Both the position numbers and the translations under genes were made by a program. A DNA stretch of 64,000 nt from Arion vulgaris (Eukaryota; Mollusca; Gastropoda; Stylommatophora; Arionidae): assembly GCA_020796225.1 (NCBI GenBank), contig CM036761.1, positions 36,112,928 to 36,176,927 on the forward strand, given 5' to 3'. This document shows positions 21,850 to 31,069 of the stretch, piece by piece (position 1 is the first letter of the stretch; each line of letters starts with the position of its first letter). Under the pieces are notes generated by a model that saw nothing but the letters and a program-made list of their open reading frames with translations, was not told the origin of the DNA and did no database searches.

Positions 21850-22495
21850 AGATCTACGCTAGTAGGATGCCGTAGCGAGTGACAAGCTTATATGTCAACA
21901 TTGGCTGAAAATGTTCCTAATCCGGAACGACTTCATATAGTCAGAAAGGACACATAGAGTAGACACAATCTTAGGCAAAGATCATAAAGCAAAAATATAC
22001 GGCAAAAAATGATCCTTAAAGAGCAATGAACACACGAAGCAGCCAAAAAGTGACCGTTCCTATGACTAATCCTAGTAGGTGTGTAAATTTCCTAAGCGGA
22101 GCGACCACACCCAGTAAAAAACAATTTGCAAAGTAGTAATGTCATTGAGAGTTATTCCAAGACAAAATATACGACATTAAAATCATTAAAGTGTTTATAT
22201 ACAATGGAAAAGGTACGCTGCACTCAGTCAAGAAAGTTAAAGATACAAAGTTATGTGACATGAGATCCAGCCCAAAATACGGCGATAAACGGATCATACA
22301 GAGATGACAGCAGGAGAAAGTCGTCAGCAAGACAGACAGACATTTCTGGCAACTTCCATTCCATGCCCGTTCATCGAGAAGCTACATTAGTAGGGGTTTA
22401 ACGGGGGCGCAGCGTTCTAATCGTTCTTGGCAAAGACTGTTCATATATCACAGAAGAATTATCAAAATAGTCGAGAAGAATGGACGAAAACAAAC
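21850..22495 (+). mobile_element. Composite repeat B copy 2
   Basis: Parallels 8860-9590: 'gctgaaaatgttcctaatcc', 'gaacgacttcatatagtcag', 'caaaaatatacggcaaaaaa', 'agcaatgaacacacgaagca', 'ctacattagtaggggtttaa', 'gggggcgcagcgttctaatc' and an AAAC tail. The SINE A-type head present in copy 1 is replaced by other sequence, and the third internal unit is shortened. Confidence 0.65.
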
Positions 22496-22710
22496 ATAAA
22501 AAATCCTCTGTTAGGACTAGGAACTCGATTTGACCTACATTGAGATCAAGGATCTCTTGAAAAATATCCTGATAGTTTCGCACAGGAACTGAACCCAGTA
22601 CACTAGGAGTAAGAGTTAAGCATCTCACCGCCACACCCCAGAGACGTTCAAGAAACTGATTGAAGAACACCAAATTATTAACCAAAGTGCAATAATGATG
22701 GCCTTATCCT
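22496..22710 (-). mobile_element. SINE C copy 4, head half
   Basis: 'ctgttaggactaggaactcg', 'tgacctacattgagatcaag', 'gatctcttg' and, at the right, the head side ('aagcatctcaccgccacacc', 'cagaga'). Read on the minus strand the head begins near 'gtctctggggtgtggcggtg'. Confidence 0.65.
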
Positions 22711-22738
22711 TCATTCATTCATTCATTCATTCATTCAA
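22711..22738. repeat. (ATTC)n microsatellite
   Basis: Seven 'attc' units next to SINE C copy 4. Confidence 0.9.
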
Positions 22739-22739
22739 C

Positions 22740-23210
22740 CAAACTGGAAATCAACTCTGGATTTGAAGATTAAACAACTCATGGGATTGTACAAACAACT
22801 ACATTGAATACCGAAGACACATCTAGACTTGAAGAAGCTGTAAACATACCCGGGGTAAATAAATAGCAACAGAAAAATCCACAAACTACACAATCTGGCC
22901 AAATAAAAATAATGAAGTAGTGAACGTTTCGTTTAAACTATGTACCTAATTGAAAAATATCAAAATAAAAAGTACGGTTTTTATGTACATTAAATTCAAG
23001 ATAGGCACCAGTGAGCTGTGCCCCTGTGGCTTAGTGAGTATGACAACAGAGCATATCCTACAGAACTGCCCCAGTATGCAGACCTGAGAAAAAGAGTGGC
23101 TAACTTACACCAACGTCCAAGACAAACTGTATGGCGGGGCTGACAATCTGAGGCAGACGGCTGTCTTTATTAGAGAATCCGAAATCCAAATCTAGTGAGA
23201 ATGCAGAAGA
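22740..23210 (+). pseudogene. LINE N C-terminal fragment
   Basis: The plus strand at about 22995-23195 encodes 'GTSELCPCGLVSMTTEHILQ', then '...NCPS', and 'KLYGGADNLRQTAVFIRE'. The pattern CxC-x(9)-H-x(4)-C followed by KL(W/Y)G-A--L--T--FI is the zinc-knuckle-like C-terminus of a family of non-LTR retrotransposons. A stop interrupts it (after MQT) and no RT part is present. Confidence 0.62.
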
Positions 23211-23284
23211 AGAATGACACATTTTCAATATGTAATCTTTCTCCATGTATCGTTTCTCATTTATTGCCGTCGTATTTTTTTCTT

Positions 23285-23328
23285 ACATCCTGTCATCGAT
23301 AAGGGCATTTGGTTCGAAACGTCAATTT
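23285..23328 (+). other. 'cgataagggcattt...cgaaacgt' motif
   Basis: 'tcgataagggcatttggttc' followed by 'gaaacgtc'. Similar motifs lie at 10028-10062 and 62950-62985. In animal genomes 'GATGAAGGC...GGCCGAAACGT' motifs accompany Penelope-like elements and resemble a hammerhead ribozyme core. Here the core bases are changed, so activity is unlikely. Confidence 0.35.
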
Positions 23329-23404
23329 ATTATATTCTTGTACTCTACAAAACGTATCTTACTTAGAAGTATAATATTTCACCTATACAAAACTGAATGT
23401 AAAC

Positions 23405-23436
<32 letters not shown>
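23405..23436. repeat. (TC)n microsatellite
   Basis: About 15 uninterrupted TC units. Confidence 0.93.
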
Positions 23437-23439
<3 letters not shown>

Positions 23440-23844
23440 GGTCCTAACGTACATAGGTCTATTATTTTACAAAACCTGGAGAGACTATCCTACTGGTAAA
23501 TGAACAAGTCTGACTAGCGAATACGCAGTGTGAACAATCACCGTACAACCACAACCGCTTAACTCAATCCAAAACCCCCTGATTCATTACTCACTGTATC
23601 AACCCAGAGGGGAGCGAGCGAGCACCGACGAAACGTACAGTTTCACTCACCCTCCACTTGCTCACGCGCACATTTTATTCATGCACGGTAGCTGAACATA
23701 CCAGCGGTGTTCTGTCTTGCAAATCTCAACACTAAGAGCCTGGAGCGTACACAGCTATTGCCGACTTTTTAACTGTATGTTGGTTTTATGGTGGTTTTAC
23801 AACTACCGCAACGCGTTTCTTATACGGGACCGACGTTCCACAAC
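23437..23844. other. Unassigned, apparently non-repetitive sequence
   Basis: About 400 bp with no match to other parts of the window. GC content is somewhat higher at 23560-23700. No convincing coding frame. Confidence 0.35.
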
Positions 23845-23955
23845 TGTGAATATATATATATATAATATGTGCATACTAACTTTATTTATCTATGAATATA
23901 TATAATATATGTTTATATATTATTTACTATATGTATTTATTTATAATATATGTAG

Positions 23956-24001
<46 letters not shown>

Positions 24002-24019
24002 AATATATATAATATGTGT
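23845..24019. repeat. AT-rich repeat with (TA)n runs
   Basis: Alternating 'atatataatatgtgtatactaac' type phrases, and a pure (TA)n run at about 23961-23991. The phrase 'tatactaactat' here supplies the target of LINE H copy 2. Confidence 0.9.
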
Positions 24020-24030
24020 ATACTAACTAT

Positions 24031-24492
24031 CAGGTTCAGAATACTAAGAGCATGCATATTTCCAGTGACAACGTATGAGTGTTAAACATGGACATTTAGC
24101 AAAGCAGTTGAAAAGCATATATGTGCTTTTAAATATATGTATTACAGAAGAGTCATCCGTATAACATGGACAGAGAAGAGAACAAATAGATCTATTCAGA
24201 GAGAACTCAAAATAAAGAAAACTGGCTGATGCTACAAATAAGTATGAGAAAACTGAAGTATGTCGGACATATAAAGAGACACGACGAGCTGGAAAAGACC
24301 ATAATTGAAGGAGGCATCTTGTAAAGAGGAGAAGAGGAAGACCACAGAGAAGATGGAATTAGGATTTACTGATGGTGGTTTGAGCATGACGATTGCAGAG
24401 CCGGGACATCTGACCTACGAAAGAGAGAAATTCTGAAGGACTGTTAAGGAGGAACAGTTCTGCCCAGGACAAATTATTTGATGACGATGATG
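24031..24492 (+). pseudogene. LINE H copy 2, 5'-truncated, with TSD
   Basis: Encodes, in broken frames, the family's C-terminal region: 'FSKAVEKHICAFKYMYYRR', 'TWTEKRTNRSIQRELK', 'LKYVGHIKRHDELEKTI', a GRP-R motif and the 3' end '...tgatgacgatgatgat'. A perfect 11-bp TSD 'atactaactat' lies at 24020-24030 and 24493-24503, so the copy is a complete 5'-truncated insertion. The element has no RT core. Confidence 0.85.
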
Positions 24493-24808
24493 ATACTAAC
24501 TATATATGTATATATAATATGTGTATACTTATATTTCTACATATAAAATATAGATAGAAGACATTGTAGAACTAATATACCAGCTTTAACTTCAAATATC
24601 TATTGTGCTGGTTGAAACTACAGTCTATAGAGACTTCTATTCAATAAAGAAAGTTAATTAACTTTGCTTATTAACTTTAAGTCACTTGAAAGTATTTCTG
24701 TGTTCTTAGTTTGAAGATCTAGTTTTTTTCTAATTGGATTTACACGCAAACTTTGAGACAGTTCCTGAAGGAGACTTTCGTTGAGTTGAAAGTACAGAAA
24801 CTATTGAC

Positions 24809-24857
24809 ATGATGGCATTGATTCATCTTTGGTTGGCTGTTACATTAACTACTTTAG
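24809..24857 (+). CDS. Candidate first coding exon: signal peptide plus splice donor
   Basis: From ATG at 24809 (a second ATG at 24812 has A at -3 and G at +4) the sequence encodes MMALIHLWLAVTLTTL and then G|gtaagt, a consensus 5' splice site at 24858-24863, leaving a phase-1 intron. A short hydrophobic stretch ending in a phase-1 donor is the usual form of the first coding exon of secreted or membrane proteins. The upstream 150 bp is not part of any repeat recognised here. I could not identify a downstream exon in the remaining 39 kb, so the gene, if real, would have a long intron. GTAAGT is expected by chance more than ten times per strand in 64 kb, so this is a weak call. Product unknown. 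Confidence 0.28.
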
Positions 24858-24954
24858 GTAAGTGTTCCTACTGTATAGTCTAAGCCCTAGGCTGTAGTAA
24901 CATTGTTTATCAACGGCGGAAGATAAATAAAATATTAGGAGTGATATTTTTAAA

Positions 24955-25165
24955 CACCTCTTTCTAGAGGTCTCTGTGGTTAAGTGCGTAAAATACGCCT
25001 TTGCCTTGCGAGTGGATTTTTTACGAACGGTAAAAATAGAACTCACCGTTGAGAAATCAATGACAATCTACTGAACGTATAAATGGTGCCTATAAAAATC
25101 GACGACTCGTTTACTGTAAAGGATATTATCATCCTTTAAAGGATATGTCAAGATTTTCATTACAG
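24955..25165 (+). mobile_element. SINE E copy 2
   Basis: Head 'gaggtctctgtggttaagtg', body 'acggtaaaaatagaactcac', 'atctactgaacgtataaatg', 'aaaatcgacgactcgtttac'. The 3' end 'ggatatgtcaagattttcat' matches copy 3. Confidence 0.75.
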
Positions 25166-25436
25166 ATCATAGCAATCTGAGTATATTTGATATCATCAAA
25201 ATACAAATAAATTATCTACTTTATCATGTTTCAGATTAGTATTAGCTCCGGCGAAGTCAAGTGTGTTTATATGACAGAGACATTGATATTAAACAGTAGT
25301 CATTATTTATTACGAATAGATTCGTTGGTACTAATGCAGATTTCAACTGAAAATCGTTGCTATCTTAAAATTGTTCCTATCTGAAAATTGTTGCATTATA
25401 TCTGCAAGTATCAGAGATTTGTTACATTCACTCATA

Positions 25437-25690
25437 ACTTAAAGATGGGAATCTCTGTGGCGAAAAGATTAAACAGTTTGTTTTTCGTTTCGAAAGGCGG
25501 GGGTTCGAGTCCGGACCACATTGGTTGATCCACGAATTTTTCTGGAGATTCATTAGGATTATTGATAAAGCTACGGAGTTCATGCTTTGTGGTATGAATT
25601 CGACAGGTAGTTGGGTAATTTTTGTGGGTAGTGGCCGAGCAAGATGTGGAAATCCGGTACAAGAAGTTACTCCTTCGCTGTTTGACCACT
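25437..25690 (+). mobile_element. SINE D copy 1
   Basis: Head 'ggaatctctgtggcgaaaag' with box B 'ggttcgagtcc' (25502-25512), body 'tttttctggagattcattag', 'gctacggagttcatgctttg', and end 'aagaagttactccttcgct'. The tRNA-like head with an internal Pol III promoter defines it as a SINE. Confidence 0.78.
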
Positions 25691-26035
25691 GTTAGTAATG
25701 ATCGCTATCAAGATAGAAAAGAGGAAGAAAGGGAGAGAGGCACAGAGAAAGAGAATAAGGAAAGCAGAGGAAAGGAAGGGAGAAAAAACTGCAAAGATTG
25801 GTACACAGAGGGTTAGAGTAGAGAGTGAGAAAAAAGAGAGATCAGATAGAGATTGAGTAAAAAAGTGAGAACTTGGAGAGAGATGCAACTATAGAATGTA
25901 GAGATATAAAGGACAAGAGAGAGAGAGAGAGAGAGAGAGAAAGTGAGAAAGGTACAGAGAGAGGACGAATACGATTGATAAATAGAAGGAGAGAGAGAGA
26001 TACATGTCATGTATCCCGCTGTTTCCAAGTGTCTA
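25691..26035. repeat. Purine-rich low-complexity stretch with (GA)n
   Basis: The plus strand is mostly A and G ('gaaagggagagaggcacaga' type), with (GA)n at 25918-25940. K/E/R-rich frames here are compositional. Confidence 0.8.
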
Positions 26036-26518
26036 TAATTGTAAATGAACAGAAATATTCAAGTTGAACAAACAAATACGACATTTGATATGTTCAGATT
26101 ACTAAGTGCATTGAACAACAGGGACATCGTGTTAAAAACATTAACTTTTATGTCTTTGCTTCTTTATATTGTCTTGCAAATTACAGCGTGCATTGAGATC
26201 ACGAAACGTCTATTTTTTTCCCCAAACCTCCACGGGACAAATATATAGTTAGTCGGAGAGACAGATATAGAGATAGATAGATAGATAGATAGAGAGAAGG
26301 TGGGTGGGGGCGGAAGAATAACAGCAGCCATTAGGTGAAATTAAGTATAACTAATGTTAACAAAATGACAGCTTCAACCTATATATATATATGGTCATCA
26401 TCATCATCATCAAGGTGCGTATCCTTTATAGGACGTTGCTCTCTTTGCAGCACATCTGAAATTCACTCTGTCTCTTGCCAGTTCACCCACTTCGTCGATG
26501 GTTTTAGGTACACATATA
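26036..26518. other. No gene seen; (GATA)n and (ATC)n
   Basis: (GATA)n at about 26266-26294, (ATC)n at about 26395-26411. The segment 26412-26515 ('ggtgcgtatcctttatagga', 'tctcttgccagttcaccc') is not recognised. Confidence 0.45.
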
Positions 26519-26769
26519 TATGGTGTTCAAGATAAAAGCAGCCCCATTGAAAAATTGGAAGTTGCCAGTTACCTAATGCGTTGTGTCTACTATTTAAACC
26601 GGTTCTAACTAGCTCGTTCTACGTCACATTTGTTCATCGCCCTTCCCGCACTACAATTACACATCATCACACAACCTTGACATATACATCATAACTGAAC
26701 CTTCTCATTTTCATAAATATATGCCAGATTAGCTCCATTGATGGCTACTTTTATCTTGAACACCCTGTA
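26519..26769. mobile_element. Mariner-type MITE (about 250 bp)
   Basis: The left end 'tatggtgttcaagataaaag' and the reverse complement of the right end 'tacagggtgttcaagataaa' form inverted repeats that continue through 'cagcc...attga' / 'tagcc...atggag' with one or two mismatches. Both ends lie in TA-rich sequence, consistent with TA target sites. Ends of the type TACAGGGTGTTC are common in Tc1/mariner elements. Non-coding. Confidence 0.78.
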
Positions 26770-26789
26770 TATATATAATATATCATGAT

Positions 26790-26925
26790 TGGATTCTTCG
26801 AAATAAGTTAATTCTTACTTTTCATGTTTGTTGGCCTACACGCTCTGATATAACCAAAACAAGGTTCGTACTTAGGTTGAAAGAGACATGTCTCGGCATA
26901 AGAAGGCTATAATGCACTACATAAC
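26790..26925. repeat. Dispersed repeat G copy 1
   Basis: 'gattggattcttcgaaataa' then 'gttaattcttacttttcatg', 'ttggcctacacgctctgata', 'taaccaaaacaaggttcgta', 'aggttgaaagagacatgtct', 'cggcataagaaggc'. It is the same order as 30890, 51405 and (reversed) 63430. Confidence 0.75.
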
Positions 26926-27013
26926 AAACACGAAAGAAAATTAAGATAGAAATAGAATTGTGAAAACATCGAAAAATAAAGTAGAGGTGAAGATATAGCG
27001 TGAGAAGGAGATA

Positions 27014-27368
27014 ATAATAATAATAATTCCTCTCGTACCGTTATAAGTTACACAGGGCCTGGAAGCAATTTATCCAAACGGCTCTATCCTGGGCAACTCG
27101 CCAAGTCTCTATTTAATTGAGAGCGATATTTCTTGCCTCTCTCAGCAAAGTCGTCTCAGTGACTCCTTAGTTCGTTCTCTCTTTCTTGAACCCTTTGCAT
27201 CCCACTTCAATGCCTGCTTTGATATTCTTTGATCATTTCTCCTCAATGTGTGTCCAACATATCTCCATCTTTTCCTTCTTATAACAGTTGTTACTAGAGG
27301 TTGATCAGACATTTCTCTGATTTCATCACTTCTCCTGAATTCTTTCCATTTCAACGATATTCTGATAA
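27014..27368 (-). pseudogene. LINE I copy 1, 5'-truncated, with TSD
   Basis: The minus strand encodes 'MKWKEFRRSDEIREMSDQPL', 'TTVIRRKRWRYVGHTLRRND', 'QRISKQALKWDAKGSRKRER', the post-RT C-terminal region of a non-LTR retrotransposon, ending at the 3' side in an (AAT)n tail. A 15-bp TSD 'cgtgagaaggagata' lies at 26999-27013 and 27369-27383 (the left copy overlaps the tail). It is dead because it is truncated and frame-shifted. Confidence 0.87.
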
Positions 27369-27514
27369 CGTGAGAAGGAGATACTAAGTATGAAATAACA
27401 ATCTAAGAGATAAGAAGTAAGTAGTGTGTGTATCTGTTGAGTGATGTAAGAGTGGGAGTGTACACTTAAGATGAATAGATTACGATAAGATGTGCGAGTG
27501 TGTAAGATTAATAG

Positions 27515-28955
27515 AGTACAAGAAAGACTGGCTGTGTACAAGAAAGACTGACTGTGTACAAGAAAGACTGGCTGTGTACAAGAAAGACTGACTGTGTACA
27601 AGAAAGACTGACTGTGTACAAGAAAGACTGACTGTGTACAAGAAAGACTGGCTGTGTACAAGAAAGACTGGCTGTTACAAGAAAGACTGGCTGTGTACAA
27701 GAAAGACTGGACTGTGTACAAAAGACTGACAAGAAAGACTGACTGTGTACAAGAAAGACTGGCTGTGTACAAGAAAGACTGGATGTGTACAAGAAAGACT
27801 GGATGTGTACAAGAAAGACTGATGTCAAAAAGACTGACTGTGTACAAGAAAGACTGGATGTGTACAAGAAAGACTGACTGTGTACAAGAAAGACTGGATG
27901 TGTACAAGAAAGACTGGCTGTGTACAAGAAAGACTGGATGTGTACAAGAAAGACTGACTGTGTAGAATACTGTACAAGAAAGACTGGCTGTGTACAAGAA
28001 AGACTGGATTAGAAAGATGCTGTGTACAAGAAAGACTGGATGTGTACAAGAAAGACTGACTGTATACAAGAAAGACTGACTGTGTACAAGAAAGACTGGA
28101 TGTGTACAAGAAAGACTGACTGTGTACAAGAAAGACTGGATGTGTACAAGAAAGACTGATGTTACAAGAAAGACTGACTGTGTACAAGAAAGACTGACTG
28201 TGTACAAGAAAGACTGACTGTGTACAAGAAAGACTGACTGTGTACAAGAAAGACTGGATGTGTACAAGAAAGACTGGATGTGTACAAGAAAGACTGACTG
28301 TGTACAAGAAAGACTGGATGTGTACAAGAAAGACTGGATGTGTACAAGAAAGACTGACTGTGTACAAGAAAGACTGGCTGTGTACAAGAAAAGACTGACT
28401 GTGTACAAGAAAGACGGGAGTGTACAAGAAAGACTGACTGTGTACAAGAAAGACTGACTGTGTACAAGAAAGACTGGCTGTGTACAAGAAAGACTGACTG
28501 TGTACAAGAAAGACTGATGTGTACAAGAAAGACTGACTGTGTACAAGAAAGACTGACTGTGTACAAGAAAGACTGGACGTGTACAAGAAAGACTGGCTGT
28601 GTACAAGAAAGACTGCTGTACAAGAAAGACTGACTGTGTACAAGAAAGACTGACTGTGTACAAGAAAGACTGACTGTGTACAAGAAAGACTGATGTGTAC
28701 AAGAAAGACTGATGTGTACAAGAAAGACTGACTGTGTACAAGAAAGACTGACTGTGTACAAGAAAGACTGACTGTGTACAAGAAAGACTGACTGTGTACA
28801 AGAAAGACTGACTGTACAAGAAGATGACGTGTACAAGAAAGACTGACTGTGTACAAGAAAGACTGACTGTGTACAAGAAAGACTGATGTGTACAAGAAAG
28901 ACTGACTGAAAAGACAGACTGTGTACAGAAATTGAAAGTAAAGACTGATGTACAA
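27515..28955. repeat. Minisatellite, 20-bp unit, about 70 copies
   Basis: The unit is 'tgtgtacaagaaagactgac' with G/A and C/A variants near its end ('gactggctg', 'gactggatg', 'gactgactg'). A few units carry 1-2-base deletions, more at the right edge. The minus strand has no stop codon in any phase of the unit, so long S/F/L/Y/T-rich frames (up to 560 codons) arise by accident. Confidence 0.97.
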
Positions 28956-29004
28956 GAGAATACGTCAGATAAAGAAAAGAAACTTAAACTAATAAGGTAT
29001 AAAG

Positions 29005-29232
29005 CCAAGGATTGACTATTGACTTAGGGTTTTACCCATATGGTTTGGTCTCTCTCCGTAGAAATGGCACGCCACCTGTAGATAGTATTGCTCAAAGCAC
29101 GAACTCCGTAGCCCGGTAATAATCCTAGGGTCTCTGGAAGAAATACACCCGGGAACAGAGCGGCCCGTTTCGAATTCGAACCCACGACTATCGGAACGCA
29201 AGGAAGGGTTTAACCACTTAGCCACAGAGACC
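29005..29232 (-). mobile_element. SINE D copy 2
   Basis: Reverse complement: 'gggtctctgtggctaagtgg' head, box B 'ggttcgaattcg', 'ccagagaccctaggattatt', 'ctacggagttcgtgctttga', 'ccatatgggtaaaaccctaa', 'gtcaatccttgg'. Full length at about 228 bp. A good family representative. Confidence 0.85.
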
Positions 29233-29639
29233 CCCGAGAGAGAAAGAGAGAGAGAGAAAGAGAGAGAGAGAAAGAGAGAGTAGAAGATGAAGGGAGTAAG
29301 AGATATAGAGATGAGAGTAGGAGCAAGGAATAGTTGTATAATATGAATAGCGTAAGTGTAAAGGTGAAAGCGTAAAATGAATAGCGTAAGTGTAAGAGTG
29401 AAAGCGTAAAATGAATAGCGTAAGTGTAAGAGTGAAAGCGAAAATGAAGAGTGTAAGTGTAATACGAGAAAATGAAGAGATGATAATTTAAGACGAGAAA
29501 GTCAGAAAGAGATATTAAGAGAAGAAATAAAAATTAGATAAAAAAAAGTAAGTTAAAGAGAAAGAAGGAATGTATGATGAAGAGAGTAAAAGAAATAAAG
29601 GCAATGTAATTTAAAGATGAAATAAAATAGAAAAGAAAT
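29233..29639. repeat. Purine-rich stretch with (GA)n and a 34-bp repeat
   Basis: (GA)n-type sequence at 29235-29280. Three to four copies of 'aatgaatagcgtaagtgtaa' plus 'gagtgaaagcgta' lie at about 29342-29460. The remainder is A/G-rich. Confidence 0.75.
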
Positions 29640-29890
29640 ATCTGAGTCGAAATAGTCAAATCGTTTGCTTTACGTTGTGAAGATCGTGGGCTCGAATCTG
29701 GACAGAGTGGTTCGGTTTATGAGTGCAATTTGTCCAGACATCGCTAGGATCACTGCTGGAGCTACGAAGCTCGTATTATGTACAATACTCTCGGTAGGCG
29801 GCTTGACTATTTTTCTGGTAGGGGCGGAGCGTTATGGGGGATACCGGTTCCAAGAAGTTAATCCTTCGTCTTTAGACACTTTAGGTTAGA
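29640..29890 (+). mobile_element. SINE D copy 3 (diverged)
   Basis: 'tttgctttacgttgtgaaga', box B-like 'ggctcgaatct', 'tttgtccagacatcgctagg', 'gctacgaagctcgtattatg', 'ccaagaagttaatccttcgt'. The head start is eroded ('tctgagtcgaaatagtcaaa'). Confidence 0.7.
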
Positions 29891-29964
29891 TACACCTTTT
29901 TTTTTATGAGATAGAAAGTTTACTTCCTACGCATATCGTTTTATATTTCTTCCATTCCTTGAAT

Positions 29965-30240
29965 TTACTTGGGTAGCATATTTTCTTCCTCTTTCTTCTT
30001 CTTCACATTTCAACTCCCAACGGAGCACAGGTCTTCAACAAAATTCTTCCAGCTCTTCCTTTCTCTTGACATCCCTTCCAATTCTTTTAATGTTTTACCT
30101 ATCCGTTTAATATCAGCCTCCAGCTATCTTCTCCAGGTCTGTCTATGCCTTCCCCTACTCCTTTCCTGCGGGACTCAAAACAGTGCCTGTCTTGCAATGC
30201 TTCTGGTCGGTTTTCTCAATGTATCTTCCTCCTGGTTTTA
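29965..30240 (-). pseudogene. LINE O 3' end, copy 1
   Basis: 'ctcccaacggagcacaggtc' and 'ccagctcttcctttctcttg', and 'ttctccaggtctgtctatgc', 'ttcccctactcctttcctgc' mirror the RTE 3' end at 12040-12190 ('cataggccctcaacc...', 'gtctccatgtatttc', 'cctccttctttcgc'). On the minus strand this is a GR(R/P)-x-R-x-W and K-WxxLVEGLC-type C-terminus, much decayed. It is probably a related RTE-like LINE. Confidence 0.5.
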
Positions 30241-30345
30241 ATTAATCCCAGAACTATCTGACACATGTTCCCACACAGTTTCCCCACCAGATTTTAATTA
30301 GTGTCAGAACTATCTTACACGTGTTCCCGTGCATAGTTTCCCCAT
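30235..30345. repeat. Two-copy direct repeat of about 57 bp
   Basis: 'gttttaattaatcccagaac' / 'attttaattagtgtcagaac' followed by 'tatct.acac.tgttccc' and 'agtttcccca'. Confidence 0.8.
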
Positions 30346-30544
30346 CATGAGACTGACCACCAGAGTAAGTGCTGGTATATGTCACGGTGAACTGGGTATC
30401 TTTAGGTGCCAATGAAACACCGCCCACTTTTCCCATTTATTAAATTACTATTGACTAACAAAGATAACAGATTAAGAAGTGACTTGCACGTGAACAATTA
30501 GTCTATTAGTTATATTTTTATTTCTCCCTTTTAGACACAAATGA

Positions 30545-30800
30545 TCGTCTGTAGCTCAAGCGGTAGTGAGCTCGATCACAAACCCAAGCGTACCAGGTTC
30601 AAACCCCACGGTGGGCAAGTTTGGAAGCAAATTCTTGTCCGTGGGATTTTTACAAAAGTTAAAAATAGACCTCACCGTTGAGAAAGCACTGACAAACTAC
30701 TGAACGTATAAGTGGTGCCTTAGAAAAAATCGACGACTCGTTTACTGTGGTTGATGGATATGTCCTGTAGGATATGCCACGATTTTCATTTCATTAGACA
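30545..30800 (+). mobile_element. SINE E copy 3 (best copy)
   Basis: Head 'tcgtctgtagctcaagcggt' with box A-like 'tagctcaagcgg' and box B 'ggttcaaacccc'. Body 'gttaaaaatagacctcaccg', 'caaactactgaacgtataag', 'aatcgacgactcgtttactg', 'tcctgtaggatatgccacga'. The two Pol III boxes about 45-50 bp apart show a tRNA-derived head. Confidence 0.82.
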
Positions 30801-30889
30801 CAAAAACATTGCATTATAAAAAACATAGAGGAAGTCAGAATGAAAGTTTTGAAATGTAAATATTTGTTTAGGAATTGATTACTGATAAA

Positions 30890-31055
30890 ACAGTTCTCTT
30901 AGGCTCTCCGAAAGAAATTGATTCATTTTTATTTTCCATGCTTGTTGGCCTCCACGCTCTGATATAACCAAAACCGGGTTGGTCCTCAGGTTGAAAGAGC
31001 CGTGTCTCGGTTTAAAGATGCTTGAATCCCTACATAACAAACAAACAATAATTGA
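30890..31055. repeat. Dispersed repeat G copy 2
   Basis: 'ggctctccgaaagaaattga', 'ttggcctccacgctctgata', 'taaccaaaaccgggttggtc', 'aggttgaaagagccgtgtct'. Confidence 0.75.
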
Positions 31056-31069
31056 TAACACAGTTGAAA

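Noticed and set aside
27326..29008. A 560-codon reading frame on the minus strand
   Set aside because: It is the read-through of a 20-bp tandem repeat plus flanks, with repeated S-L-S-C-T-Q-S-V-F and no start, domain or codon-usage support.
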